Assembly: GCA_964565895.1 (NCBI GenBank)
Contig: CAZMGT010000001.1
Span: 62,001-126,000, forward strand
Source: CAZMGT01 sp964565895
GTDB taxonomy: Bacteria > Armatimonadota > Zipacnadia > UBA1398 > CAZMGT01
Direction of reading: 5' to 3'
Length of the DNA stretch: 64,000 bases
The notes beneath the pieces were generated by a model. That model did no database searches. It was not told where the DNA came from and saw only the letters and a program-made list of their open reading frames with translations. Shown here piece by piece: positions 48,462-56,688 of this stretch (position 1 is the stretch's first letter; each line of letters starts with the position of its first letter). Made by a program: the position numbers and the translations under genes.

Positions 48462-48953
48462 CTACACGGGCACGCGGGGCTCAGGTAGATGGCGTCCGAG
48501 CAGCGCGGCAAACCCCAGGTAAATGGGCACGGCGAGGACTCCATTGTACAGCGCCTGCGCGGCGCTTGACGCGAGCCACGAGGCGAACTCCTGCGTCGGC
48601 GAGACGGCGAAGTAGGCCAGTTGCGTGCCCACCGTCCCCGCGGTGAGCGCGAGAAACGGCGCCCAAACGTTTACGCGAAACACCCTGCGCCCCACCTGGC
48701 CGGCGACGAATCCGGCGAGCGTTCGGCTGGAAAGCAGAGCGCCAATGCCCCCCAGCGTCCCTTGGGGAAGCTGAAAGAAGGCGCACAGAAAACCAGCGAG
48801 CGTGCCCTCGGTGGGACCGAGAAGCATGCCCACGGTAATGGTCAGCACAAGGGGCAGGTCGGGCTGCACGCCGGCGATGGCCAGGCGGAGAGCGAGCGCC
48901 GGCTGCACGGCGCAAAAAAGCAGCGCGACCAGCGCCAGCAGTACTCGGCCCAC
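48462..48953 (-). CDS. mreD: rod shape-determining protein MreD
   Basis: 163 residues, five to six membrane helices: LLALVALLFCAVQPALAL, GVQPDLPLVLTITVGMLLGP, EGTLAGFLCAFFQLPQG and APFLALTAGTVGTQLAYFAV. P-D-L and the G-x-x-x-G pattern fit MreD, which works with MreC, RodA and PBP2 in side-wall growth. The GTG start at 48953 shares one base with the mreC stop (TAGTG) and has GGGGGG seven bases upstream. No mrdA or mrdB follows; the MFS gene is convergent. Confidence 0.85.
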   Translation of the reverse strand: MGRVLLALVALLFCAVQPALALRLAIAGVQPDLPLVLTITVGMLLGPTEGTLAGFLCAFFQLPQGTLGGIGALLSSRTLAGFVAGQVGRRVFRVNVWAPFLALTAGTVGTQLAYFAVSPTQEFASWLASSAAQALYNGVLAVPIYLGFAALLGRHLPEPRVPV

Positions 48954-49822
48954 TATCCCGCCCCCCTTCTCCCGCTCCCCCGGAGGACAGACACCTCGGT
49001 CAGCGCGCGCCAGCGCGCCGCGGGTCGCACCCAGGCCACAGCGCTCACCGCACCCGTGGAAGGGTCCACGGCCATCTGGTAGCGGCACACGCGGCCGACG
49101 ATTAGCCCTCCTGGATAGCGGCGGTCTAGCCCGGAGGTTATCACTAGGTCGCCCTCGCGCACGTCGGCTTGGGGGGCAAGGGCCACGGTGCGCAGGAGCT
49201 CCCCGGGCAGGTCGGCTACCAACTCGCCCAGGGCCTCCTGCGAGCGCACCCCGCGCACGGACATGGGGTTTGCCCGCGCGCAAAGGCAATGGACCACCGA
49301 TGTGCAGCGAAACGCCTGCGCCACGCGCCCGACAAGGTTCGCTCCCGCGACAACGGTGTCGCCCACGCCTACGCCGTGCCTCCGGCCGACATCGATGAGC
49401 AGCGAGCGGTGATAACCCGGCGAGCCGCGCCCGATGACGTGCGCGCGGATGCTCGTCTCGCGCAGGGCGAGGAGCTCCTGCCGCTCGGTGGCTAAGCCGA
49501 ACAACACCACAGGCTGCTCCATACCCCGCCGGAGCAGAATGTTCCGTCGCCTCATGAGGCGCACGCGGGCCTCCAGCTCGCGCTGTTCGGCGAGCAGCGC
49601 GCGGCGCAGAAATAGCCCGCGGGCGTGGCGGCACACGGCGCGTAGCACAGCGGCCGTCGCCCGCTCGGGCCAGGAGACGGCGAGCTCCGCGGCTGCCGCG
49701 ACCCACGACGTGTGCCCCGCGCTAAGGCAGCGCTTGTGCGCCACGGCCAAGAGCACGGAAAGCGCAAGCAGAACTATAAACAGCGGAATTGCGCCCCGGT
49801 AGCGGTCGGAGTCGAACGTCAT
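48953..49822 (-). CDS. mreC: rod shape-determining protein MreC (second copy)
   Basis: 289 residues. N-terminal membrane helix (IPLFIVLLALSVLLAVAHKR), a helical segment, and the MreC beta domain: SIRAHVIGRGSPGYHRSLLI, GDTVVAGANLVGRVAQAF, REGDLVITSGLDRRYPGGLI VGRV. MreC bridges MreB, PBP2 and RodA in the periplasm. Its ATG overlaps the stop of the preceding mreC-like gene (ATGA), so the two are translated together. The coiled coil before the beta domain is short. Confidence 0.9.
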   Translation of the reverse strand: MTFDSDRYRGAIPLFIVLLALSVLLAVAHKRCLSAGHTSWVAAAAELAVSWPERATAAVLRAVCRHARGLFLRRALLAEQRELEARVRLMRRRNILLRRGMEQPVVLFGLATERQELLALRETSIRAHVIGRGSPGYHRSLLIDVGRRHGVGVGDTVVAGANLVGRVAQAFRCTSVVHCLCARANPMSVRGVRSQEALGELVADLPGELLRTVALAPQADVREGDLVITSGLDRRYPGGLIVGRVCRYQMAVDPSTGAVSAVAWVRPAARWRALTEVSVLRGSGRRGAG

Positions 49823-50673
49823 TGTCCGCTTAGGCCGCCTTTCCCGCGGTGGACAACGAGCACCTCGCGCAGCTTACCCCAGCGCACCGCGGGAACGACA
49901 GTCGCCCGCGGCGGGGGCGGCTCGAGGATTACTGAGCCGGTTACCCAGCCCACGCGAATGTCCGGGGGATAGACCTCTCCCCGGCCCGAGGTCCACACCT
50001 CGTCCTCCGCAGCGACGTTGGCATCTGGGGTGAGATAGGTGAGCCAGAGCAGCCCGTCCCCTCTTCCCCCGCAGGCAATGCCATAGTGCGTTCCCCGCGC
50101 CGCCTCCTCGCTAGGGGGCTGCACACGCACGGGCACGCCGGCGCGCTCGTCGGTAAGCAAGATCGCGCGCGAGGACAGCAGCCCGGGCTCCACGACAAGC
50201 CCCACCAGCCCCGCCGCGCAGACGAGCACATCGTGCCGGCGCACGCGGTGCCTCCGGCCGCGGTTAATAACGATCGTCCGCTCCGTCCCGCGCGCCTGCT
50301 CGGCGATTACCCGCGCGGGGACGACGCGCAGGCCGGCGCTCTCCAAAGCCTGACGTTGGGCGAGCAGACCGGCGAGGCGCACGCGCTCGTGCGCCTCCTC
50401 GTTAAGCAGCATGCTGCGCGCCTCGAGCTCGCCGAGCACGCGGCGCAACTGGTCCACCGCGGCGACGGCGTTGCGCGCGNNNNNNNNNNACAGGAGGCGG
50501 TCGTGCGTTGCCGCGGCCGCCCCGGCGTTGCGCGCGCGGGCGAGGAAACCCAGCGGCGAGCGTGCCGGGGCAGCGGCCATGCGCCAGAGGACGAATGCGA
50601 GGAGAGCAAGCCCTATCGCAGCCAGCTTTCTTCTGCGCGCCTCCCCGCGCCTGGCCAGGGAGAACCGAAGCAC
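49819..50673 (-). CDS. mreC: rod shape-determining protein MreC (first copy, holds an assembly gap)
   Basis: 284 residues. Basic N-terminus and one membrane helix (KLAAIGLALLAFVLWRM), then a coiled coil (RRVLGELEARSMLLNEEAHE) and the MreC beta core: RVVPARVIAEQARGTERTIV, VLVCAAGLVGLVVEPG, DEVWTSGRGEVYPPDIRVG WV. Clearly homologous to but distinct from the copy that follows. GTG start with GGGGG seven bases upstream. Ten Ns (50480-50489) interrupt the start of the coiled coil; frame is kept across them but the true length is uncertain. No mreB precedes it. Confidence 0.85.
   Translation of the reverse strand: MLRFSLARRGEARRRKLAAIGLALLAFVLWRMAAAPARSPLGFLARARNAGAAAATHDRLLXXXXARNAVAAVDQLRRVLGELEARSMLLNEEAHERVRLAGLLAQRQALESAGLRVVPARVIAEQARGTERTIVINRGRRHRVRRHDVLVCAAGLVGLVVEPGLLSSRAILLTDERAGVPVRVQPPSEEAARGTHYGIACGGRGDGLLWLTYLTPDANVAAEDEVWTSGRGEVYPPDIRVGWVTGSVILEPPPPRATVVPAVRWGKLREVLVVHRGKGGLSGQ
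50480..50489. other. assembly gap (10 N) inside the first mreC copy
   Basis: Ten Ns, the same size as the gap in alr, so a placeholder. It falls where the N-terminal helix enters the coiled coil. Confidence 0.95.
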
Positions 50674-50696
50674 CGCCCAGCCCCCTCACCGTCGCC

Positions 50697-53600
50697 CTAG
50701 CTCGAGTTGTTTCTCCGCTGAGGTTCGTAGGCCACCACGTTGTAGTAGTCCATGCCCACGATAACCATCGAGTCCGCCACCGCGGGCGAGGAGCTTACCG
50801 AATACGCCGTTTCGTCGCGCCACGTGACCTCGCCGGTGACCGGGTCCACGCAATAGAGCGCGCCATCGCGCGAGCCGAACAAAATGGCCCCCGTGGCCGC
50901 GGCCGCGGAGGAATAAACAGCCTCGCCCGTGGCCACGCTAAATTCCTCCTCGCCCGTCTGCGCGTCCAGCGCGTAAAAGTGCTTGTCGCTCGAGCCCACG
51001 TAGACGTGCCCGTTGCGCACGGCAGGCGAGGCGCGCACGTGGCCCCCCGTCTGATAGCGCCAGCGCAGCTTGCCGTCGGCGAGGCTCACGCAGTAGACGT
51101 TGCCGTCGTCTGAGCCGAAAAACGCCAGCCCCTCGACTACCGCGGGCGAGGAGCTGATCTCGCCGCCGGTTTCAAAGCGAAACTCGCGCCGGCCGCGGCG
51201 CGCGCTGACCACGTGCAGCGAGCGGTCCCAACAGCCGAAGACCACCAGGCCGTCGCACACCGCGGCGGAGGAGTAGATCTCCCGTCCCGCGCGATAACGC
51301 CAGCGCTGCTTGCCGTCCTCAAGCGAGAAGCAATACATGTGGCCGTCCCAGGCGCCGAGATAAACCCAGCCCTCGGCGATCGTCGGCGAGGCAAGGAGAT
51401 CGCTGCGCAGCCGTGTCTTCCAGAGCAGGCGCCCGGTTTGCGCGTGCACGGCGTGTATTGTGCCGTCCTGGCAGGCGACAACGACGACATCCTCGCACAC
51501 CGCGGGCGAGGACTCGATCCGCGCGCCCGTCTGATAGGCCCAGCGCTGCTCGCCGGAGCGGATGTCTAGCGCGCGCAGAAACCCATCGCGCGAGCCGGCG
51601 TAGACAACCCCGCGGCTAACACAGGGCGAGGACATAACATGCCCCTCGGTGCGCACCACCCAGCGCCGGGCGAGCGGCGGGCGGATAACCTCCGGCGTGG
51701 CGCCCGTGTGCTGGGCGTTTTTGCGGAACATGGCCCACTCGAAATAGCCCTGGGCGAGCTGCATCTCGATGCGCTGCACGGCGCGCTCCAGCTCCTCCAC
51801 GGCGGCGGAGACGTGTGGCTCCTGCGCCGTGCGCAGGGCGAGGAGCTGCTCCCGCGCCTCGGCGACCTCGCGCTGGCGCATGTGCGCCTCAGCCAGGGCG
51901 TAGCGGATCTCGGCGACCTCGGGGTGGTGCGCGGCGGCGCGGAGAAGCTGCTCGCGCGCCTCCTGCCACACCGAGGAGGCGGCAAGCGCCCGGGCCCGCG
52001 CCCAGCGCGCTGCCGGAGTGAGCCTTCCGTTGCGCGCGACGAGGCTGTGGATGAGCTCCGACGCCGCCCGCCGCGCCCCGGCGTGCCCGATGCGCCGCAT
52101 GGCTTCGATAATCGTCTCGCGCAGCTCGTCGGGAAGCGTCTCCTCGTCTAACGCCTGGACGAGGGCGCGTACGGCGACATCGCTGCCGATGTGCCCCAGG
52201 GCCACTGCGGCGCGGCGACGCACCTCAAGCGGCCCCTCGCGCAGGCTCGCGGCAATCTCCCGGTCGTGCCGCTCAAGAACCTGGGCGATGGCCCGGGCCA
52301 CACGGCCGCGCGCCGAACCTAAGGCGGAGAGCAGCACATCCACGGCCTCCGGCGTCCCCAGCTCAGCCAGCCGCTCCACCGCGCGCAACTGCACGTCAAC
52401 CTTCGCCGTGCGGAGGATATGCCGGAGAAAGTCAAGCTCGCGCTCCTCGAGCTCGGCGATCCGCCCAAACCAATAGTCCAGCTCGAAGTCCTGCTCGATG
52501 CAGCTACGCAGAATAAGCTCCAGCTCCTCGGGCGTTACTTGGATCTGCGCGCGGTGCGTGTCGATCACCCGCAGGCGCTCGAGGTTCATGGTTAGGCCAA
52601 ACTGGCGCCAGTTATTTAGCTCGCGGGCAAGCAGGTCCTGAACGTCCTTTACCGCCTTCTCGTCGCTGGACATCCAGCTTTCGATCTCGTCCACGAGGTA
52701 CTCATGCACGAGCTCATACTGCCGCTCGCGCTCCGTGCCTAGGCGGCGCACGAGGCGATAGTCCGTGAGCTGCCACAGGATGCGCTCGATGCGCGAGCGG
52801 TCTACCTGAAGGTCCGCGCAAATTTTCTCCACTGGCAGCGGCGCTTTCATTTTCGACGAGCGCACGAGCTCCTTAAGCACGGTGCGCGCCGTCTCGCGGT
52901 CGCGCCAGGTAAACTGCTGCAGGACGTAGGTCATGTGCTGGCCGAGGATGCGCTCCGCGCCGCCCAGCTCCTCATAGGTGCTCAGCTTAATCGTCCGCCG
53001 TCGGCCCTCGAGGGTGCTATAAAGCCTGTGGCAGACGATCTGCAGCGCCGCGGGGGCAATGCCGTCGTCGTAAAGGTCGTCCAAAATGCGCTCCACAAGC
53101 GCCTCCTCGAGGCGCACATCGAACTTCGCCGCGGGTTTCACGAGCGCCTGGCGCGCCGCGCTCCGGCTTAGCGGCTTCAGCCGAAACACGGCGTGCAAAA
53201 TCCAGGGGATGCTCGGCTGCAGCTCATAAAGCTCGCTGAAAAAGTCCTCGCGCACGGAAAATAGGATGCGCACATCGAGCTTCTCATCGGTGAGGCACTT
53301 GGCGAGCTGCCCCATAAACAGCTCGCGCGTGCGGTCGCCCAGCCGCGTGAAAAACTCCTCGAACTGGTCCAGGAAAATGACGATCGGCGCCTGGCACGCC
53401 TCTTGCACGCTGTGCAGCAGGGCGTCTAGCGGCTCCTCGGCGGAGACGTGCACGGCGCACTGCTGGACGAACTCGTGGCTCGTTAGCTCCTCCGCGATGC
53501 GCGACAATGGATCGTCGAGCAGGCGCACGTTCACAGCGATTGTCCCGCGCTCGGTAAGCGGGGGGATGAGCCCGGCGTTAATGAGCGAGGTCTTGCCCAC

Positions 53601-54668
53601 GCCGGACTTGCCGAAGAGGACCACGGTGCGATGGTCCTCGAGCAGGGAGAGCAGTTGCTCAACCTCTTTTTCCCGGCCGAAGAAAATGTCTGCGTCGCGC
53701 GGCTCGTAGTAGTCGAGGAACTTATAGGGGCCCTCGGGCTCGAGTTTGAGGTCCCTTTTGCGCTGTATTCCCTTGCGCACGTCGGGCGCGTGGCGCACGC
53801 GGCGGTTGTAAAGCTCGGAGAAAAAGCGGTCGAACTCGCCGTCTTCGCGCGAGATAACGTAGCGTTCGCTCGCTCGCGCGCGGAGAAGCTCCACGACGTG
53901 GGGGAGATATTCGTGCTTTTCCAGCTGCTCCGGGTCCTCAAGCTTGAGCGTGTCTAAAAGCTCGCGGTCGTCGGTGGGCATGCGCGGGCTAACCCACCAA
54001 ATGCGGTCGCCGCTGCGTGGGATAGCGGCGACGAGGTGCTCGTCCAGCGGGCCGTAGCCGACGTAGATCACCGTCTTGCTCGTCGTGGAGTGCACCACGT
54101 GGGCCACGCGCTGGATGTATGTGCGCACCTGCTTCGGGGTAAACGCAGCGACGCCGTCGGCGACATCGCCCAGGACCTTGACCACCGTGAGCCGCGCGGA
54201 GTCGTTTACCGCGCCGGTGACCTCGGAGCGGCTATGCCGGCCGACGACGACGCGGTTATACTGCTCCTCCGGGACGAGGTGTTCGTGCTCCAAAGCGCGC
54301 TCGAGGAGGTCGTCCAGGCCCATGTAGAAGATGAGGCTAAAGTGCCCCTCGCGGATGATCTGCGCCAGGCGCAAGAACCCCTCGCCGATCTCCAGGTCGG
54401 CGAAATGCGGCCGAAGCCAGCGCGCCGCTTGCTCGGGCTCGACATCCTCCTCGGAAAAACGCTCCAGCGCGGCCTGCCGCTGGGCTTCGCCCTCCAGCTC
54501 GCGCAGGGCGGGGTATTTGTCGAGCATATAGTCCAGCGCGGCATCCTCCACGCGCTGGGCCGTGCTCCGGCGGTCCGGGCGCAGGGGGATACCGCTGCCC
54601 AGGATGAGCACGAGGCGGCCGACGCTTCCCCGCTCGCGCTTGAGCACCTCTGACAGTTCTTGGAACAT
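50697..54668 (-). CDS. SIR2-like / STAND ATPase / HEAT / TPR / PQQ-propeller signalling protein
   Basis: 1323 residues. Residues ~1-230 resemble a SIR2-like domain: LILGSG (24-26), LIFYMGLDDLLERAL, KVLGD and TVIYVGYGPLDEHL. The catalytic Asn of the usual TTNYD is Gly117 and the catalytic His of KLHGD is Leu166, so the head seems enzymatically dead. A STAND NTPase follows (FFGREKEVEQLL; Walker A GKSGVGKTS 353-361; Walker B IVIFLDQFEEFF 429-440), then winged-helix and HEAT-like repeats (~770-870), TPR-like helices (~885-970), and eight ~40-residue PQQ propeller repeats (RYQTGGHVRASPAVRNGHVY). Likely a signal-sensing switch or defence protein. ATG at 54668; weak ribosome site. Confidence 0.85.
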   Translation of the reverse strand: MFQELSEVLKRERGSVGRLVLILGSGIPLRPDRRSTAQRVEDAALDYMLDKYPALRELEGEAQRQAALERFSEEDVEPEQAARWLRPHFADLEIGEGFLRLAQIIREGHFSLIFYMGLDDLLERALEHEHLVPEEQYNRVVVGRHSRSEVTGAVNDSARLTVVKVLGDVADGVAAFTPKQVRTYIQRVAHVVHSTTSKTVIYVGYGPLDEHLVAAIPRSGDRIWWVSPRMPTDDRELLDTLKLEDPEQLEKHEYLPHVVELLRARASERYVISREDGEFDRFFSELYNRRVRHAPDVRKGIQRKRDLKLEPEGPYKFLDYYEPRDADIFFGREKEVEQLLSLLEDHRTVVLFGKSGVGKTSLINAGLIPPLTERGTIAVNVRLLDDPLSRIAEELTSHEFVQQCAVHVSAEEPLDALLHSVQEACQAPIVIFLDQFEEFFTRLGDRTRELFMGQLAKCLTDEKLDVRILFSVREDFFSELYELQPSIPWILHAVFRLKPLSRSAARQALVKPAAKFDVRLEEALVERILDDLYDDGIAPAALQIVCHRLYSTLEGRRRTIKLSTYEELGGAERILGQHMTYVLQQFTWRDRETARTVLKELVRSSKMKAPLPVEKICADLQVDRSRIERILWQLTDYRLVRRLGTERERQYELVHEYLVDEIESWMSSDEKAVKDVQDLLARELNNWRQFGLTMNLERLRVIDTHRAQIQVTPEELELILRSCIEQDFELDYWFGRIAELEERELDFLRHILRTAKVDVQLRAVERLAELGTPEAVDVLLSALGSARGRVARAIAQVLERHDREIAASLREGPLEVRRRAAVALGHIGSDVAVRALVQALDEETLPDELRETIIEAMRRIGHAGARRAASELIHSLVARNGRLTPAARWARARALAASSVWQEAREQLLRAAAHHPEVAEIRYALAEAHMRQREVAEAREQLLALRTAQEPHVSAAVEELERAVQRIEMQLAQGYFEWAMFRKNAQHTGATPEVIRPPLARRWVVRTEGHVMSSPCVSRGVVYAGSRDGFLRALDIRSGEQRWAYQTGARIESSPAVCEDVVVVACQDGTIHAVHAQTGRLLWKTRLRSDLLASPTIAEGWVYLGAWDGHMYCFSLEDGKQRWRYRAGREIYSSAAVCDGLVVFGCWDRSLHVVSARRGRREFRFETGGEISSSPAVVEGLAFFGSDDGNVYCVSLADGKLRWRYQTGGHVRASPAVRNGHVYVGSSDKHFYALDAQTGEEEFSVATGEAVYSSAAAATGAILFGSRDGALYCVDPVTGEVTWRDETAYSVSSSPAVADSMVIVGMDYYNVVAYEPQRRNNSS

Positions 54669-54690
54669 TTTACCAACACACAAGTAACAA

Positions 54691-54737
54691 GGGGCCGGCA
54701 GCGTCGGGCATGGCGTGCCCCATGCTGCCTCGGCCCC
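54691..54737 (-). promoter_or_regulatory. long hairpin in the leader of the STAND gene
   Basis: On the minus strand GGGGCC, GGCAGC and GGGGC pair in turn with GCCC, GCTGCC and GGCCCC, separated by small bulges, giving a 47-base hairpin between the promoter and the start codon. No T-run follows it. It may restrain translation or mark an attenuator. Confidence 0.5.
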
Positions 54738-54769
54738 CTGACTTCCCCCGCCAGCGCTCTGTCCCGATT

Positions 54770-54778
54770 ATTATAACA
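54770..54778 (-). promoter_or_regulatory. extended -10 promoter of the STAND gene
   Basis: On the minus strand TGTTATAAT, a perfect TATAAT with the TGn extension. The predicted leader is about 95 bases long and contains the hairpin at 54691-54737. No clear -35 box. Confidence 0.6.
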
Positions 54779-54819
54779 TACGGCCCAGCGCGGCGTTCAC
54801 CGCGCCCGCCGGCAAAGCC

Positions 54820-55557
54820 TCACCCTGCAGCGCTCGCCGTGTCGCGACCGCGGGCTGTGCTCTTCTTCTCCCCCGTGCTCTTGGCGCTAATGTGCTCGCG
54901 CACCTCGTCCCATGAGACGATGCGCGCCTCGATGATTTTTTCGGGCCGCGCGGGAAACTCCTCCCCGCCCGCGGCGCGGGCGATCTCGTCGGCCACTTCC
55001 ATCCCCGCCAACACGCGGCCGAATGCCGCATATTGGTGGTCTAGGTGCGGGGCGCGCGCGAGACAGATGAAAAACGAACTTGTCGCGGAGTCCATGTCGC
55101 CGGCCACGCGGGCCATGGAGAGCACACCGCGGTCGTGGAGCACGGGGCTATCCTCGAACTCCAGCGGAGGCACAGGGGGGACCTCCGCGGCGCCGGCCTG
55201 AATGACAAACCCGGCGACAACGCGGTGGAACGGGCTGCCGTTGTAAAACCCTGTTTCCACCAGGTGGAGGAAGTTTTTCGCCGTGCGCGGCATAAGCGAG
55301 CGAAAGATCTCGGCATACATGTCGCCCTTCGTGGTTTTCAGGAGGACGAACGGATCGTCCTCGCTATAGGGCACTTTGCCCTCGGTGGGGTCTTCGGCGA
55401 AGTGCTCCTCCCCGCGCGGGGGGCTCCACGGCGTAGGGGTTATCGGCGGCGGGGGAAGCTTTGGCTCTGTGTTCGGCTTAACGCTCTGGGCGACCATCAG
55501 CCCCAGGGCCACGACAACGGCAGCGGCACCGAGGTATAGCCCGAGGTTGCGCAGCAT
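54820..55557 (-). CDS. membrane-anchored cyclophilin-type peptidyl-prolyl isomerase
   Basis: About 245 residues. Uncleaved signal anchor (NLGLYLGAAAVVVALGLMVA), a Pro-rich spacer, then a cyclophilin domain: TTKGDMYAEIFRSLMPRTAK, FHRVVAGFVIQAGA with the catalytic Arg, SSFFICLARAPHLDHQYAAF GRV. Isomerises X-Pro bonds, most likely of exported proteins. A charged tail (SAKSTGEKKSTARGRD) follows. Last gene of the long minus-strand run from carB, 63 bases after the YchF-type gene. Confidence 0.9.
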   Translation of the reverse strand: MLRNLGLYLGAAAVVVALGLMVAQSVKPNTEPKLPPPPITPTPWSPPRGEEHFAEDPTEGKVPYSEDDPFVLLKTTKGDMYAEIFRSLMPRTAKNFLHLVETGFYNGSPFHRVVAGFVIQAGAAEVPPVPPLEFEDSPVLHDRGVLSMARVAGDMDSATSSFFICLARAPHLDHQYAAFGRVLAGMEVADEIARAAGGEEFPARPEKIIEARIVSWDEVREHISAKSTGEKKSTARGRDTASAAG

Positions 55558-55620
55558 GGCACCGTCACCACCCCTCACGTTGCGCAAGAGGGACGGCGCG
55601 CAGACCAGCGGCAGCTTCGC

Positions 55621-56676
55621 CTAAACGCTGAACCGGAACTGGATGAGGTCGCCGTCGGCAACCTCGTATTCGCGCCCTTCCATGCGCAGCAGCCCCTGGG
55701 CGCGGCAGGCGGCGAGCGAGCCCGCGCGCTTAAGGTCGTCTATCGAGACGACCTCCGCGCGAATAAACCCGCGCTCCATGTCGCTGTGCACGCGGCCCGC
55801 GGCGCTCACCGCGGGAGTTCCCCGGGGAATGGCCCAGGCGCGCGCCTCGCGCTCGTTGCACGTGTAGAACGTGACGATGTCGAGCATCTCGTAGGCGCAG
55901 CGAACGTAGCGCTCGCGCGCGGGCTGGGCGATGCCATATTCCTTCAAAAACAACGCGCGCTCCGCTTCGTCCAGTCCCGCGATCTCCAGCTCGATCTGCG
56001 CGCAGATCTCCACATAGGGCCAGCCGCGCTGAGCAGCCGCTTCGCGCAGCGCGGGCAGCCCTTGGGCAATGTCGCTTTCGGCAATGTTTGCCACGACCAT
56101 TGCCGGCTTTTGCGAAACGAATTGAAACCCGCGGAGCGCCACCTGCTCCGCGGGCGATACTTCGAGCTCCGACAGGGGCCGCTCCTCCTGGAGCAAGCGC
56201 AGGCAACGCTCCATTAGGGGCAGCTCCTCGGCGGCCTCCTTGCGCCCGCGCTCGACATCCTTGCGCAGGCGCTCGATACGGCCCTCGACCTTCGCTAGGT
56301 CGGCGAGGATGAGCGCCAGGGCGACGCTCTCCAGCGCCTCGGCGGCCGCGGCGTCGTCGCCCGGTTGCGCATAGGCGCCGATGACAATGCTTAACCCGTC
56401 GGCGTCGCCGATATGGCGCACGTAGTCGTCCGAAGGCCGGCTCGCGCGGCCCTCGAGGGCCACCATGTCGCAAAACGCGATCTCCTGCTCCACCTTGCGC
56501 TGAGGTTTGAGGAGCTCGAACAAGAAATCGAGCCGCTCATCGGGCACTTTAACCGTGCCCAAGCTCGCCTGGCGGCCACCCACGGAGACCTGGGTAAAGC
56601 TCCCCTCGGGGCCGATGAGCAGCTTAAACAGCGTTGTCTTCCCGCTTGCCGGGGGGCCGATTAGGGCAATTTTCAC
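55621..56676 (-). CDS. YchF/Obg-related P-loop ATPase with TGS-type C-terminus
   Basis: 351 residues. P-loop GPPASGKTTL at the N-terminus replaces the GLPNVGKST of standard YchF. A coiled coil at ~125-170, the nucleotide-base motif VVANIAESD (N-x-x-E, which favours ATP over GTP in YchF) and the C-terminal DUF933 domain (DMERGFIRAEVVSIDDLKRA, EGREYEVADGDLIQFRF) all match YchF. Probably a translation- or redox-linked ATPase; the altered P-loop marks a separate subgroup. Starts 12 bases after the QueC-like gene. Confidence 0.88.
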   Translation of the reverse strand: MKIALIGPPASGKTTLFKLLIGPEGSFTQVSVGGRQASLGTVKVPDERLDFLFELLKPQRKVEQEIAFCDMVALEGRASRPSDDYVRHIGDADGLSIVIGAYAQPGDDAAAAEALESVALALILADLAKVEGRIERLRKDVERGRKEAAEELPLMERCLRLLQEERPLSELEVSPAEQVALRGFQFVSQKPAMVVANIAESDIAQGLPALREAAAQRGWPYVEICAQIELEIAGLDEAERALFLKEYGIAQPARERYVRCAYEMLDIVTFYTCNEREARAWAIPRGTPAVSAAGRVHSDMERGFIRAEVVSIDDLKRAGSLAACRAQGLLRMEGREYEVADGDLIQFRFSV

Positions 56677-56688
56677 CGCCAGGCCTCC

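Noticed and set aside
48954..49706. N-terminal extension of mreD
   Set aside because: It is an out-of-frame reading of mreC; the GTG at 48953 gives a normal MreD length.
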